Positions 24,601 through 39,600 of a DNA stretch of 64,000 bases are shown piece after piece; the first letter of the stretch is position 1; every line of letters starts with the position of its first letter. Location: assembly GCA_943735955.1 (NCBI GenBank), contig OX030968.1, positions 6,582,330-6,646,329 of the forward strand, read 5' to 3'. This DNA comes from Piscicola geometra. Its lineage: Eukaryota > Annelida > Clitellata > Hirudinida > Piscicolidae. The notes beneath the pieces are model-generated. The model was not told where the DNA came from. It worked only from the letters and a program-made list of their open reading frames with translations, and searched no databases. A program made the translations under genes and the position numbers.

Positions 24601-27600
24601 TCCTTGAGGTCCTGCAGCTCCTGCTCTCCCTGGTTGACCATTTGGTCCAGGTTGACCTGCGTTACCCAATGGTCCTGGTTGTCCTTTTTGTCCCTGAGGT
24701 CCTTGTTGACCTTGTGCTCCTGCTGATCCAGAAGGTCCTTGAACGCCCTGATTTCCTGACGGTCCTCTCAAGCCAGGGTTTCCCATGGGTCCTTGAAAAT
24801 ATTGAGAAAAAGTTAAAACTCTATTCTTTATAGTCATTATTTAAAAACCCAAATATACTCACTAACCAGCACTACCACTGGCTCCTTGAGGTCCTGGAGT
24901 CCCGCTTGGTCCTCTTGACCCAGGCTGTCCCAAGACTCCAGGATTTCCTTTTGATCCAACAGGCCCAGCTGGACCAGTAGGGCCTGGCTGACCCTTGTTA
25001 CCCTGGGGTCCTTGAGGCCCAGACTGTCCTTGAGGGCCCTGAGTACCTGGCTCTCCTATGAGTCCACTCAGACCACTTTGACCTTGGGCCCCTCTAGATC
25101 CGGCTTGCCCAGCTTGTCCAGGTTGTCCTTGTGGTCCGGGTTGTCCTGGTTGACCTTGCTGGCCAGGCTGTCCATTTTGACCAGGAGCTCCAGCATCTCC
25201 AATCAAGCCAGTGTCTCCTGCAGCTCCTGTGAACCCTGTTTGACCTTGCTGACCTTGTGATCCAATATCACCCTTTTGACCAGCTTGACCCGGAGTTCCA
25301 GCCTGACCAGGTTGGCCAACAGCCCCTGGCTGTCCTTTTTGACCTTGCTGACCAGGTTGACCTATATTTCCTTTTGACCCAGGTTGACCAGGTTGTCCAG
25401 TAGCTCCTTGAGGACCAGCTTGTCCTGGATCACCCTTGAGTCCTGCAGGTCCAGGGAGGCCTGTGCCTCCTGTTAAGAACGATAATCACATTATTCCAAG
25501 ACTTCTTAAACGAGTAAAGCTTATTAGATTAGACTACTATTTAGTAGATATTATTTAGTTATAAAGTAGATTAGACTATTCTCTTGCACTTTAGAATTTT
25601 ATTATCTATAAAAGATATATTTTACACAGAAGTATAAACTTGAAATTATAACCAAACCTAATATAAGACAGTCAAACAACTGCGTATACCGAGTTAATCC
25701 AAAATAAACATTCTTTTAAATTATCAAACACTATTAATCTGTATTTGTAGTTAATATATTTTCTATTTTGTTTTCAGTATTTCAGTAATAAAAAGAATAA
25801 AATAAGTACGAATACTTATAATAATGATTATTTTAATTATTTTATTAATAAAAAACTAAATTTAAATACAAAATGCATCCAAAAACCTGGCTGTCCTGCT
25901 TGACCTTGCTGACCAATAGTTCCGACCTCTCCAGGAAGTCCTGGTGACCCCTTAGCTCCAACAGGCCCTACTTGACCAACCGGGCCTATTTGGCCAGGTG
26001 ACCCTTGGAAGCCCGTGTTGCCAGTGTCTCCAGTATCTCCGATAATTCCACTAGGTCCCGGCAAACCAATTTGTCCCGTGAAACCAATTCCCCCCCTTTG
26101 TCCGGGCTGACCCTGTTGGCCTTGTTGGCCTGATTGTCCGACGTTTCCAGGAGCTCCTACAGGTCCAGGTTGTCCAGCTGGGCCTTTCAAGCCAGGACTA
26201 CCCACTGGTCCCGTGTCCCCAGGTAGTCCTTTCAGACCAGCTTGTCCATTGGGACCAGGTTGCCCTTGAGGTCCAGGCTGACCTTGTGATCCTTGGTTCC
26301 CAGGGGATCCTGCATTTCCTGCAGAGCCTTGTGGGCCTTGAAATCCAGCTGGTCCTTTCAACCCTTGCTGTCCTGCTTGTCCCTGTTGTCCAGGCGATCC
26401 AGGCTGCCCATTACTCCCAGGAAGACCAATTTGACCTTTCTGACCGATTTGACCAGTGGATCCAGTGTCACCTTTTAAATGGTTGTTAAAAAGATTAGAT
26501 AATCTTTGTTCATGAAACTTTTGAATTTGATAGGATCCTAAAAAACGTCAACTTTATAAATTAACCTGGGACTCCAGTAGCTCCAGTGAATCCGCTCAAT
26601 CCTATTTGACCCACAGGTCCTTGTTGACCTGGCTGACCAGGGCTGCCTGCTTGTCCTGCGGGTCCAGGTGACCCAGAATCTCCAGGTTGTCCTTTGAGAC
26701 CAGGCGATCCCACCTGTCCTTGGCTTCCTGGGGCTCCCAGCTGCCCTGCAGGTCCTGCATCTCCAGTAGCTCCTTGATTGCCTGTATTTCCAGGGGATCC
26801 AGTTGCTCCTTGAGGTCCTTGTTGACCAGTCGGCCCTTTAGGTCCAACAGGACCAGGTTGTCCGGCAGGCCCAGTAAATCCTTGGTCCCCTTGAGCCCCA
26901 GGTTGACCTTGATTGAGAGAAAGAGAAGTTATTCACGAAATTCAAAACGTTAAAGTTGATATGAAAATCTTTCTACATTCTTGTTCTCAGACTAACCGGG
27001 AGATCCGGCTTGTCCTTGAGTACCAGGGTCACCACTAGGTCCGAGGGGTCCAACAGGGCCACTTGGTCCCGAAGGTCCTTGGGCGCCATTATTTCCTGGA
27101 CGACCCTGGGCACCTTGTTGGCCTGTCATTTACGAATCAAGTTTTGAAACTAGTACATAATAAAACACCATGTTCATGTGTATTTTAACATGTGGGGAAA
27201 CTAATTCAAAGACGCTTACCTTGTTGTCCTGGGGAGCCAAGTTGTCCTGCTTGTCCTGACTGTCCTTTAGGTCCTTGCTGGCCTGCTGAACCTGGCTGAC
27301 CAGGGCTTCCTAATGTTCCTGTTTGACCAACGGGTCCAGGCTGACCAGTAGCTCCAGACTGTCCTTTCAAACCAGTAGGTCCCAACGGACCAGCAGGTCC
27401 AGTATCACCTCCGAGGCCTTGGAAACCAGGCTCGCCAGTTGCACCTTGGGCACCAGTTGGTCCAATAGGTCCTGTACCGCCAGCCTGACCTTGTTGGCCT
27501 CTTTGAGCCGCTGGACCTGGGTCTCCAACTAACCCTTGATCTCCTGAAGGTCCCTTCAAGCCCTTAGGTCCAGTTGATCCAGTTACTCCCGTTGCACCAG

Positions 27601-30600
27601 TGCCTCCAGACAAACCAACCGGTCCTTGTTGTCAAATTGAATGAAAATTTATTTGAACTGTTATTAATGTATATAAAATATAAGGTTCGCTCTAGTTATC
27701 AATGAATACATTTTTTGAAAAATAGATTTTTTAATTTAAAAGGTTTATACCACTCGGTCCTTGAAGACCAGCTTGTCCAGGTTGACCCAAAGGACCACTT
27801 TGGCCAGGCTGTCCTTTAGGACCCTGAGGCCCTATCTGTCCTGGTTGTCCTGCAGGTCCGGGAGATCCTTTACGACCAGCGGGGCCCTGTAAACCAGCAT
27901 CTCCTGGAGATCCAAGAGGTCCTAGCTGGCCTTTGGGACCTGGCGCTCCCTGAGGTCCAGCAGGTCCTGATGGTCCTTGGTTTCCTATTTGACCAACTGG
28001 TCCACTTGGTCCAGCTGGACCAGTCGCTCCTTGTTGTCCTTGTGATCCAACATTTCCGGGTTGACCTTGAGGTCCAAGAGCACCGAGATCTCCTGGTTGA
28101 CCAACAGGTCCTGCAGACCCTGTGTCTCCCTTCAAACCTTGAACGCCTGATTGACCCTGTGGTCCCTGAGAACCTGGGCTGCCAATTTGACCATTGTTCC
28201 CGAGCTGTCCTGGAGACCCTGACTGTCCTCTAGGTCCTTGCTGGCCTTGTAGTCCCTGAGACCCTTGAGGTCCCGCTGGGCCTTTCAATCCACCAGGACC
28301 ACTACTACCAGGAACTCCTTGGGAGCCTACTGGGCCTTGTTGTCCTGAAGGTCCTTGAGGGCCGGGTTGTCCAACTTGACCAGGTTGGCCTTTAGGTCCT
28401 TGTTGACCCTGAGGACCTGATTGGCCAATGTTACCTGCCGGTCCTGGCTGTCCTGGTTGACCACTTTGACCAAGAGGTCCTGGTGCTCCGAGGGGTCCTT
28501 TGGATCCCTGTGGTCCTTGAGGCCCTGCAACTCCAGCGTCTCCTTTCAAACCTTGAACTCCAGGCTGTCCTTGCGTACCAACTGGACCTGTTATTCCAGT
28601 GTCTCCCTGTTGACCCTGATTGCCAGGCGATCCGGGTTGTCCTTGTTTGAAAAAGTAATTAAATAAATTGAGTTCTGAAATAGGATTAGTTCTACAATTC
28701 ATTTCTTCATTTAATATTTTTTTTATTCAGCAAAAAATTATGAATACATACCAGGGTTTCCATTTGGTCCAGCTGGTCCTTGCAGACCCGGATTGCCAAG
28801 AGAACCAGGTTGTCCTTGTGGTCCAACGGGCCCGGCAGGCCCATCTTGCCCTGGGGCTCCTCTCGGCCCAGCTTGACCATCTTGACCTCTAGATCCATCA
28901 TTTCCTGGAAGTCCCGGTAAACCCTTACTTCCTGGCTGACCCTTGCTTCCAGATGCTCCAGTGCTGCCTTGAGGCCCATTGGGTCCATCTTGACCTGGAG
29001 CTCCGAGATTTCCTTGAGGTCCAGGTGATCCGGCTTGGCCAACTGGACCTGGCAGACCAGGCTGTCCGTTGTCTCCAGACGGACCAGTTGATCCAGTATC
29101 TCCAGCGCTTCCGATTTGCCCTGCTGGTCCTGGAGATCCACTGTTTCCTGTGTCTCCCACAGCACCTTGCAATCCTTGACTTCCCTGTTGTCCTTGAGGT
29201 CCAACGGCACCCTGCTGACCCTCAGGACCAACCTGACCAGGGGATCCTGTGTCTCCCTTAGCTCCTTGGAGACCAGGGGTACCTGGGCTTCCTGCATTTG
29301 AGATTAAAAAATAAGCTTGAGAAAAAGAACTTTTTTAGAAGAACAGTTTTGAAATTTTTATTATTTATAAAGTTTATTAAAACCTGCAGATCCAGGTTGG
29401 CCACTTGGTCCTCTGAAGCCTGCTTGACCCTGGGTTCCAGGTTCTCCTTTCTGACCAGGGTTTCCAGGAGTACCAGAGGCTCCCGTGGCTCCGGTGGCTC
29501 CATCAACACCGGGAGATCCCTTAAAGCCTGGAGTTCCAAAAGTTCCTTGTACACCATTTTGTCCTGGAGATCCGATAGGACCAACTGGTCCAGGACTTCC
29601 AGCCGTGCCTGGTGATCCACTTACTCCTGGTTGACCTGGTTGTCCACGGTTGCCTTGAGGACCCAAAGATCCCGCTTGACCTTTAAGACCCGGCTGACCT
29701 TGTATTCCAGCCTGACCTGCACAAAAAAACTCATTTTGAAAATGTTTCTACGTATGAAGTTATTTTCATCCCGAATTAGTTGATAAAATGATTATCTTAC
29801 CTGACGGTCCTTGGTTTCCTGAAGGTCCTCTAGGGCCCTGAGCTCCTTGGGAACCAACATTGCCTGGTTGTCCACTAGGTCCTGCTTGACCGGCAGGCCC
29901 AGTGGCACCAACAGCACCAAGAGGTCCTGGCGAACCTTGATTGCCAGGAAGTCCGCTAACACCTTTTTGTCCACTTTGGCCTGTTGGGCCCGACTGTCCA
30001 GTGTTTCCAGTACCTCCTTGAGACCCAACGGGACCTTGAGGACCTTGTTGACCCTGTGGTCCTGCAGGCCCTGCTGATCCTGGCTGACCCAGACTACCAG
30101 CTGGACCAGCAGAACCAGGCTGACCAATCGCTCCTGGTTGTCCTTGGACCCCGATAAAACCTGGTTGACCAGCTGGTCCCGTATCACCAGTGTCTCCTTT
30201 TTCACCTTGTAATCCAGAAAGTCCATTAGGTCCTTGTGGTTTTAATAAGACAATATTAAACTCTATCCGAAATAACTCCTATTTGAATAAGTTCGATATT
30301 TTGAAACTAAATAAAATGAAATATATTTCCTATGTATAATAAAATTATTTTTGTTTTTGAGAGAATTTTAATGACATAATCAAACCTGGTTGTCCTTGGT
30401 TTCCAAGATTTCCTGGAGATCCAATGGGTCCCTTAACACCTGGCTGGCCAGGAGAACCAACAGGTCCAGCAGCACCTAACGGCCCAACCGCTCCTTGGTT
30501 TCCTTGGTTACCTTGAGCACCAGCGTTTCCGGGAAAACCTGCTTCCCCAGTGAAACCTTGCTGACCAGTTTGGCCTTTAGGACCAACTGGACCGGCGGGA

Positions 30601-33600
30601 CCCTTGATTCCCTGAGGTCCAGCCGACCCTGAGGATCCTTGCTGTCCTTGTAAGCCAGCTTGACCAGGATTTCCGTTAGGTCCAGGCTGTCCAATTGGTC
30701 CTGAAAATAATATAAATTATAAAATAAATTGAATTCTGAAATGCAAAAACATAATTAATAAATAAAGATTGTAAAAGGATACCACGAACCTGGTTGTCCG
30801 CTAACACCCATCGGTCCCGGAGAACCAGTAGCTCCAACTGAACCAATGCTTCCTTGAGGGCCTTGCGAGCCAGGTTGGCCTTGGGGTCCTATGGGTCCCG
30901 CTTCCCCTGCAGGTCCAGGGTTTCCAGGAGATCCGGTATCTCCTTGGGGTCCTGGGTTTCCAGCTTGGCCTTGACCGACGGGCCCAGGCGCTCCGATAGG
31001 CCCTACAGATCCTGGTTGGCCATCATTTCCTCTTGGTCCTGGCAAACCAGGAAGTCCTGGCGCACCCAAAGGTCCAAGAGGGCCAGCGGGTCCTAATGGA
31101 CCTGGAACTCCTTTCTGTCCAGGCTGACCAATCGCACCAAGCGGTCCTGCCGGTCCTGCTGGTCCTTGGAAGCCAGGCTGTCCTGGAGTTCCAATGTCAC
31201 CCTTTTGACCTTGGGCCCCAGGTAATCCAATTTGACCTTGGTTGCCGAGATTTCCGGCAGGTCCTGGTTGACCCGGAGCACCTTGCTGTCCAGGATTTCC
31301 TCTGGGCCCACTCTGTCCCGTAGGACCAGTTAGGCCAGTGCCTCCTTGTGGTCCTGAAACTCCTTTATTTCCGGCTGGACCAGGCTGGCCTCTTGGACCG
31401 GGATTCCCGGATGATCCTGTATCGCCCTTTGGTCCTTGCACGCCTTTCTGACCAGCAACACCCTTGGCGCCTAGTGGTCCTTGCGGTCCAGGATTTCCAA
31501 GTGAGCCTGGTTGACCAGTCTCTCCCAAGGTACCCGTCGCACCTGCAGGCCCTAAGGCTCCATTGCTTCCTCTAGGTCCCAGAGCTCCAGGAGCTCCAAC
31601 AGCGCCATTGTTTCCAGGGGTTCCAGGAGATCCAGATGGACCAGTTTGTCCTATGCCACCAGAAAGTCCAGGTTGACCTGTGGCACCCTTCAGACCTTGA
31701 AGACCTTGAGGTCCTGAACTGCCTGCCAATCCTGTGTTTCCTGGAGCTCCGTTCTGACCAGCCTGACCTGTGAATCCTTGTTCTCCTTTCTGTCCTGGCA
31801 AGCCAGTAGGGCCAGTAGCGCCTGGTTGGAAGCATTAAATAAATTAGAATAGAATGTGTGTTTTATAGAAATATTTTTGCATTTACTTATTTTGGATTTT
31901 ACTCAATATGAAGTGATTTCAAACAAAATAATTAATTCTACTTTTTTATTAAAATGTTTTCGTTACCTGGTTGTCCGTCTAAGCCTGGTAGACCTAAAGC
32001 ACCAGGGTTGCCTCTATTCCCAGCATTACCGGGAGATCCAGGCTGCCCGACGGGCCCACTAGGTCCCAAGAAGCCTTGATCTCCTGGCAAGCCTTTAGCC
32101 CCAGCACTTCCGGGCTGGCCAGTAGCTCCTTGAGGACCTGGAAGTCCTTTGTTACCAACTTGTCCAATAGATCCTAATTCACCAGCTGGCCCTGGTTGTC
32201 CTGTCGCTCCCTGTGGTCCAGGTGCTCCAAGATTGCCTTTAGGTCCTGGCTGACCTTGAGATCCGGCCTGACCAGCCTGTCCCTGAGGTCCCGGTTGACC
32301 AGAAGGTCCAATTGGTCCTTGGCCACCTTGAATGCCTGCTGGACCGGAAAAGCCTGCAGCTCCTGGCTGTCCTGAAGCTCCAGTGTCTCCTGGCGAGCCA
32401 CTGGGCCCTGGATTTCCTACGCTTCCTGTTAAAACGTTAAATAAAAATATTATTTTTTAAAAATTGACATTCTATTTTGACTTATATCATTCTAATCGAG
32501 CTATATTAAATTAATAAAAGTAACTCAAACCTGGCTGTCCTGGCTGACCAGCTGGTCCGGCAGGTCCTGGTTGACCAAGAAGACCGGGCTGACCCTTGTT
32601 TCCAGGCTGGCCACTGGGTCCTGGTTGACCAGGGGTTCCAGATTGTCCAAGGTCTCCACGAAGCCCTTGCAATCCTTGAGCTCCTGGTTGTCCCTGAGGT
32701 CCGATAGGTCCAGCAGTGCCTGGTGTTCCGGTGTTTCCTGAAGCTCCTGTGTCTCCTTGCGGTCCTTGCAAACCTTGTCTACCCGGTTGACCTGTTTTAA
32801 ATTAAAATTTTTATTGTATTAACTTATAAAAAAGTGAGTTTCTTTATTTTAAAAGTACCAATAAAAGTTTTCTGGATATTTAAAGTACCATTTTGTCCAG
32901 ACTGTCCGGGCTGTCCTGGCGTTCCTGCGTTACCGGGTTGACCAAGCGGCCCTTTGAGTCCTGCTTGCCCTTGCGGTCCAGGAGATCCTTGTTGTCCTTG
33001 AGGTCCCGGACTTCCTGCCGGACCAGCAAAACCTGGGTCACCTTTGCTACCTGGTTGGCCTGGGTTTCCTGGATCACCATTTTCACCCCGATTTCCAGCT
33101 GGTCCCGCTTGACCAGAGTTTCCTGTGTTTCCAGTGTCTCCCTTCACGCCCTGTTGACCCTGGGATCCTGGTTGGCCCTGAGGACCCTGAAGTCCAGGTG
33201 CTCCCAGAGATCCCTGAGACCCTTGCTCACCGGGTGTTCCTGTTAAAAGTAACAAAATAGTAATTTTTAAATCTTCTAGTCTTGTCGAATAAAAAATCCA
33301 TTTTATTAATTCAAAAATCACCAGCTTGTCCAGGAGATCCCGTGAATCCTTGAGGTCCTTTGAGGCCTGCTGGTCCGACAGAGCCTGCAGGTCCAGGACT
33401 CCCTGGCTGGCCTTGTTGTCCTTGGTTACCTTGAGACCCAGGTTGACCTTTCAGTCCAGGCAATCCTGGATCACCAACAAATCCTGGTTGTCCTTTCGGT
33501 CCTTGAGGACCGGTAGAACCCTTGGACCCATCCAATCCACTTGAGCCAGTATCTCCAACATCACCAGGTAGACCAACAGGTCCAGGTTGTCCTGACGGTC

Positions 33601-36600
33601 CTCTATTACCTGCGGGTCCCAGTTGACCCTGGGTTCCTGGAGCTCCGTCAACTCCAGCGTTACCTGGTTGTCCCTTGGGTCCAGGTGCTCCAATTTGCCC
33701 TAATGGCCCCACAGCCCCTTGCGGTCCAGGCTGACCTGCATTGCCGGGTGAGCCACTATCTCCTGTGTGTAATTTTATTATTTAATTACGCGCATGACAA
33801 TGTACCATGATTGAAGGATATCAGAGTTGTTTTTAGTATTTCTTATTATTACTAAATATAAAAAATTTCAAAGATTTAAACTGGAAAAATTTCACTATAA
33901 GTCTGAAAATCATTCACGCTAAACAAACCCTGGGGCCCGGTCGGTCCAGATGAACCCACTTGTCCTGGAGACCCTGGCTGTCCAGCACTTCCAGGTTGAC
34001 CTTTAGGTCCTTGGGCTCCTGGGTTTCCAGACTGACCATCCTGTCCTGGCTGGCCTTGAACTCCGTCCAATCCTGGACTCCCAAGTTGTCCTTGGTTGCC
34101 AGGATTACCCGGTTGGCCAATGGGTCCTTTGAGTCCTTGATCTCCAGCGCTCCCAACAGCTCCAGGGTTACCAATAGGTCCGGCTGGTCCAGGTTGACCA
34201 GGTAGTCCCACAGGTCCTGAAAATCCGGTGTCTCCAACGTCACCTGGGGCACCTGTAAAGCCTTGAGGTCCTGGTTGACCCACAGGTCCCGACTGACCTT
34301 GCTGTCCCTGAGCTCCTGGTTGACCTTGGTTTCCAGGGAATCCTGGTTGTCCATTTGGTCCAGATGAACCAGTTGCTCCAAGGCCTCCAGTAGACCCAGT
34401 GGCTCCCTGAGAACCAGGCAATCCAATCTGACCTTGAGGACCTATAACAGAACCATTCATTGTTGTTGAAAATTAAATGTTATAATAAAGACCATAATGA
34501 AATTAATGAGTATATTGTTGAAGAAGCAAATTTGAAACTCTTTATTACCTATGTTGCCTGGGCTACCATCTTGTCCAGTGAAACCCTGGTTTCCATTTTG
34601 GCCTGGCTGTCCTTGTGGTCCAGGTTGACCTTTGGGTCCAGTTGACCCGGTGCTACCTGGAGTTCCACTAGAGCCTGTATCTCCTTTCGGTCCTTGGTCT
34701 CCGGTGCTTCCAGACTGTCCAATTATGCCGACAGGGCCTTGAAATCCCGGAGCTCCAGTCGATCCAGTATCTCCAGTATCCCCTCTTAATCCAGCCGCTC
34801 CTGGAGCACCCTGTTGTCCTCTCTGTTGAGCGGGCCCTGGGGGACCAGGCTGTCCAACTGCACCGGGTGGTCCAAGCTGACCGGGCGTTCCTGGCTGACC
34901 CAATGGTCCTGGTTGTCCTGGATTTCCATTACTTCCAGCTTGACCTGCATACATTGAATTATGAAACAATTCATTATCTTTAAGCAGTTTGAAAAAAATT
35001 AAAACTGTTTGAAGTAAAAATAAAACTGTTGGAAGTTAACATAAAACTGTTGGAAGTTAACATAAAACTGTTGGAAGTTAACATAAAACTGTTGGAAGTT
35101 AACATAAAACTGTTGGAAGTTAACATAAAACTGTTGGAAGTTAATATGAAACTGTTGGAAGTTAATATAAAACTTTTGAAAGTTAATATAAAATTGTAGG
35201 AAGTTAATATTTTAAACTTAATTAAACAGTAATAATTTCAAATCGACCTGGTGAGCCGGGAGCTCCAGGAAAGCCAGGGGTTCCCAAGGGTCCAGGAGAA
35301 CCCTTATCTCCTTGTGCACCAGCCTGACCCGAAGGTCCAGGGTTGCCTTGCTGGCCAGAAGGTCCGGGTTGTCCAATACTGCCAGTTGGGCCTTGAACTC
35401 CTGGGGATCCTTGCACTCCTGGCTGACCGGAAGGTCCTAGATCTCCCTTGGGTCCAGCTGGTCCTTGAGGTCCTGGGGCTCCAGGACCACCTTGCACACC
35501 CGGTTGACCTGTCGCTCCAGCGTTTCCAGGATTTCCTTGAGGTCCTTGATCTCCTGGCTGACCTGGTTGACCTTGTTGACCTGGATTTCCTAAACTACCA
35601 AGAGGTCCGGCAGGTCCTGGAAGGCCTTGCAAACCACTCAGACCTACGTCTCCAGGTTGTCCTGGCTGACCTACTTGGCCAGAAGGTCCTGTACCTCCAG
35701 TAGCTCCCTGTTGTCCTGGAGCTCCCGCACTTCCCTGCGAACCCGGTCTTCCAGCAGGCCCCGGCAAACCATTAAACCCTGGCTGACCAACGGGGCCAAC
35801 CTGTCCAACAAACCCAGGGTCTCCTACTAAGCCAGGTGTACCGATTGCTCCTTGTGGCCCTGAAAAACCTGTTGCACCTTGCTGACCTCGCTGGCCTGCC
35901 TGACCTGGATTACCTGGAGCTCCGTTGATTCCTGGAGAACCAACATTTCCTGTCGAGCCTTGAGGGCCTGAATTTCCTTGATTTCCTTGCTGGCCAATAC
36001 TTCCTGTGTCTCCTTTGTCTCCTGCGGGTCCAGGCTGACCAGTCGACCCTTGAGGTCCTTTTTGACCTTGAGCTCCTGGCTGCCCAGCATTTCCTGCTTG
36101 TCCTGAATCTCCTTGGGCTCCTTGTGGTCCTGGAAAGCCATTAGGACCGGGAGAGCCTGGCTGCCCGGCCTGACCCGGTAATCCAGTTGCACCGCTAGGA
36201 CCTTGGAAAGATAAATAAATATAGTATTCACTCTTTGTAATAGAAAGACTCAATTTTAGAATTTTACAATTTTTATAGGTTAATTTTAATATTCACTCAC
36301 CAGGGGTTCCAGCTAAACCCTGAGAACCAGGTAATCCTGGCTGACCCAACGATCCTTTATCGCCTTGCTGTCCCTTAAGTCCTGCTTGTCCTTTCTGACC
36401 AGGAGTTCCGGGCGTTCCAGCTGAACCAACAGGTCCTTGCTGCCCTGGAACTCCCTGATTTCCAGGGGTTCCTGGTGCACCTGAATTTCCAATACTGCCC
36501 TTAGGTCCTGGAGTTCCCGGTTGACCCTGGGGTCCTGCTGCGCCCTGCTGTCCTTGGATACCCGCCGAGCCGGTCGAACCTGCTTGTCCTTGGAATCCTG

Positions 36601-39600
36601 TGTCACCCATGGGTCCTTTCACTCCAGGTACTCCTTGCTGGCCTATAGGGCCTGTCTGGCCAGTACTACCAGTGAATCCAGTAGACCCAGTTAAGCCATT
36701 TTGTCCATTCGGTCCTGGAAAGCCTATCGGTCCAGGCTGGCCGATAGGCCCAGTTGGACCTACAGAACCTGTCTCCCCCTGCTGTCCTGGACTTCCTGGG
36801 TTCCCTGCTTGACCTGGCATTTTGAGTTTATAATTATGTTTGAGAACTTTATGATTCATTTAAAAGTCGAATAACACAGTTTTATATGCTTTGTGAAGGT
36901 ATTATTTATTTTATTTGTACATTTTAACCAGTAATATACATTTTTTAAAAATAATTTTCGAAATTCTAGTATCTAAACTATAAATATTTATAAACACTGA
37001 AACATAAATATATTTTCAAAAAAATTCATGCAAACCTAGATTTCCTGGCTGTCCTGGGGCGCCTTGGTCACCCAATGGTCCTTTAGGTCCTTGCGGGCCT
37101 TGTTGGCCCGGCTGACCCTTGGAGCCAGGCAAACCAGCTTGTCCCGCGGGACCTAGAGGGCCTTTTGCTCCTGCACTGCCCACTTGTCCTGGTGCGCCTT
37201 GCTGACCTGGCTGTCCTTGTGGTCCAACAGACCCAGCTGGACCAGCAGGGCCTAGGTCTCCTGTATCTCCTTGTGATCCTGATTGTCCTGGTTGACCCTG
37301 TTGGCCTTGCGGTCCGGGGAAGCCGAGAGCTCCCGAACTTCCAGTATCTCCCTGAGTTCCTTGTGTTCCAATACTTCCTGCAACTCCTTGGAAACCAGTG
37401 TCACCCTTGGCCCCTTGCTGTCCTTGAGGTCCTGGTGACCCAGATTGTCCTACAGAACCCGGTAAACCTGTGGCTCCTGAAAAAAATCAATTATGTATTG
37501 AACGTTTCATGTGATTAAATGTGATGGTAAAAAAATATTTTTTTAAATCATACAAGTAGATTCACTCAAGATTGTTCATCAACCTGCAGCCCCAGGAAGC
37601 CCAGGATTTCCAGCGAAACCAGTATCTCCTCTGGCACCCTGCGGACCAGCCAATCCAACCGCTCCAACAGGACCAGGAGAACCTGGTTGCCCAACAGGTC
37701 CATTGATTCCAGCGTTACCCGTGAATCCTTGAGCTCCAATTTGACCTTTAGGACCGGGTTGACCTGATGCTCCCGTGAATCCGGTTGCACCCTGACCTCC
37801 TGCGTTTCCTACTGCACCAGGAAGACCTGGAAATCCTGATGCTCCAACCGCTCCAGTCGCTCCAGATGGACCTGTATAAAATGCAATATTAAATAGGATA
37901 TTAAATATACTAATTCTATTCTAGAAATTTTGCAAAACACTCATCTAGTAACTATTATTGCTATTTAACATATTTATTTATTGATTTTATTTGAAAATTA
38001 CCTTGTGGCCCTGCCACTCCGGGGCTTCCGGGAGTTCCAGGATTTCCTTTATCTCCTTGTGCACCAACTGGGCCTTTGAACCCTTGAGGCCCGTCTGGAC
38101 CCCTGTTGCCTTGCTGACCTTGCTGCCCTGGTTGACCCAAAGGACCTGCAGGACCCGTAGCTCCCAGAGGTCCTGGCTGTCCTTGAGAACCGTCTTGACC
38201 AGAAGGTCCCCTTTGACCTTGAGGACCTGCTTGACCCTGAGAACCCGTAAAACCAGTGCCACCTGGTTGTGAATGCGGTATAAAATATAAAACAAGTGAT
38301 GGTTAATTTTATAGAACCAATTATAATATTATAAATCATTAGTGGAAATACCTTGAGAGCCAGGAGTGCCAGCTGCGCCAGGTGAGCCGTTAGGTCCAGG
38401 GTTTCCTTGTGATCCGGGCTGACCTACCACTCCATCAACTCCGGAAAACCCAGATGGTCCTTTGTTTCCAGGTGAGCCCTTTTGACCAGCGGGACCGGTG
38501 AAACCACTCGGCCCAGGCTGACCCGCTGGTCCAGGCTGTCCAGCATTGCCAGGTTGACCGTTTGGTCCGGGTTGTCCTAGAGGTCCTGGCTGACCTGGAA
38601 AAAAGCGAGAAATAGTTTTTTAGATTCACAGTTTTCAGTTATACATTTTTTACAATATAGAGATTTTATTGAATACACTCAATGCATATCCCACCTATAG
38701 TTCCGTCAAGACCAGGGGCTCCAGAAGGTCCTCTTTGACCTTGCGGTCCTATTTGCCCAATGGGTCCACTTGGTCCCTGAGATCCAGCTTGACCTTGTGG
38801 TCCTGACTGACCCGATGGTCCTTTGGGCCCTTGCTGTCCTGTGGGTCCAGGCTGTCCTTGAGGTCCTTTGACACCCTGAACTCCTGAGTTTCCAGTAGGG
38901 CCAGCCTCTCCAATGGTTCCTTTGGGTCCTGCTAGTCCCGCTGGCCCTGTGAGTGTTTTGAAATTTATTTACTTATTATGTACATCAAATCGATCTATCA
39001 CTTATAACGTTAAAATATTGAAATAGATTGAAAGACAAATACCAGTTGGTCCTTGCTGTCCTTGGTTTCCTGACTGCCCTTTGTCTCCAGCCGGCCCAGA
39101 GGGTCCTTGGCCTCCAACGTTTCCTGGGTTTCCTTGAAGTCCGGGTTGTCCAATCTGTCCTTTTGGACCTTTGGGTCCCTGTGGACCGCTACTACCCGTA
39201 TCCCCAGGCTGGCCAACTGGTCCACTCAATCCTCTGTTACCTTGTGGGCCCAATGGACCCTGAGGTCCACTTGGCCCAGGTTGTCCTTTATCTCCAGGAA
39301 GCCCTGCAAACCCACTAGGACCACTAGGTCCTTTTTGACCTAGAGGACCTGCTTGGCCCGTGTCTCCTTTCAAACCCTGAGGTCCAGCGGGACCAGGAGT
39401 ACCTTAATTAATAATAATAAACTAATAGTATGTCTCCAAAACTAAAATCATTTTTAAATGTTGTTTTTATTGTTTTTTTTTACTATAGAAAAATCTATAA
39501 CCTTGAAATCCAGGTTGTCCTGGATCCCCAATCTGTCCTTGAGGTCCCCTCGATCCTTGTTGACCCTGAGGACCTTGTTGTCCTTGAGATCCTTGTGGTC

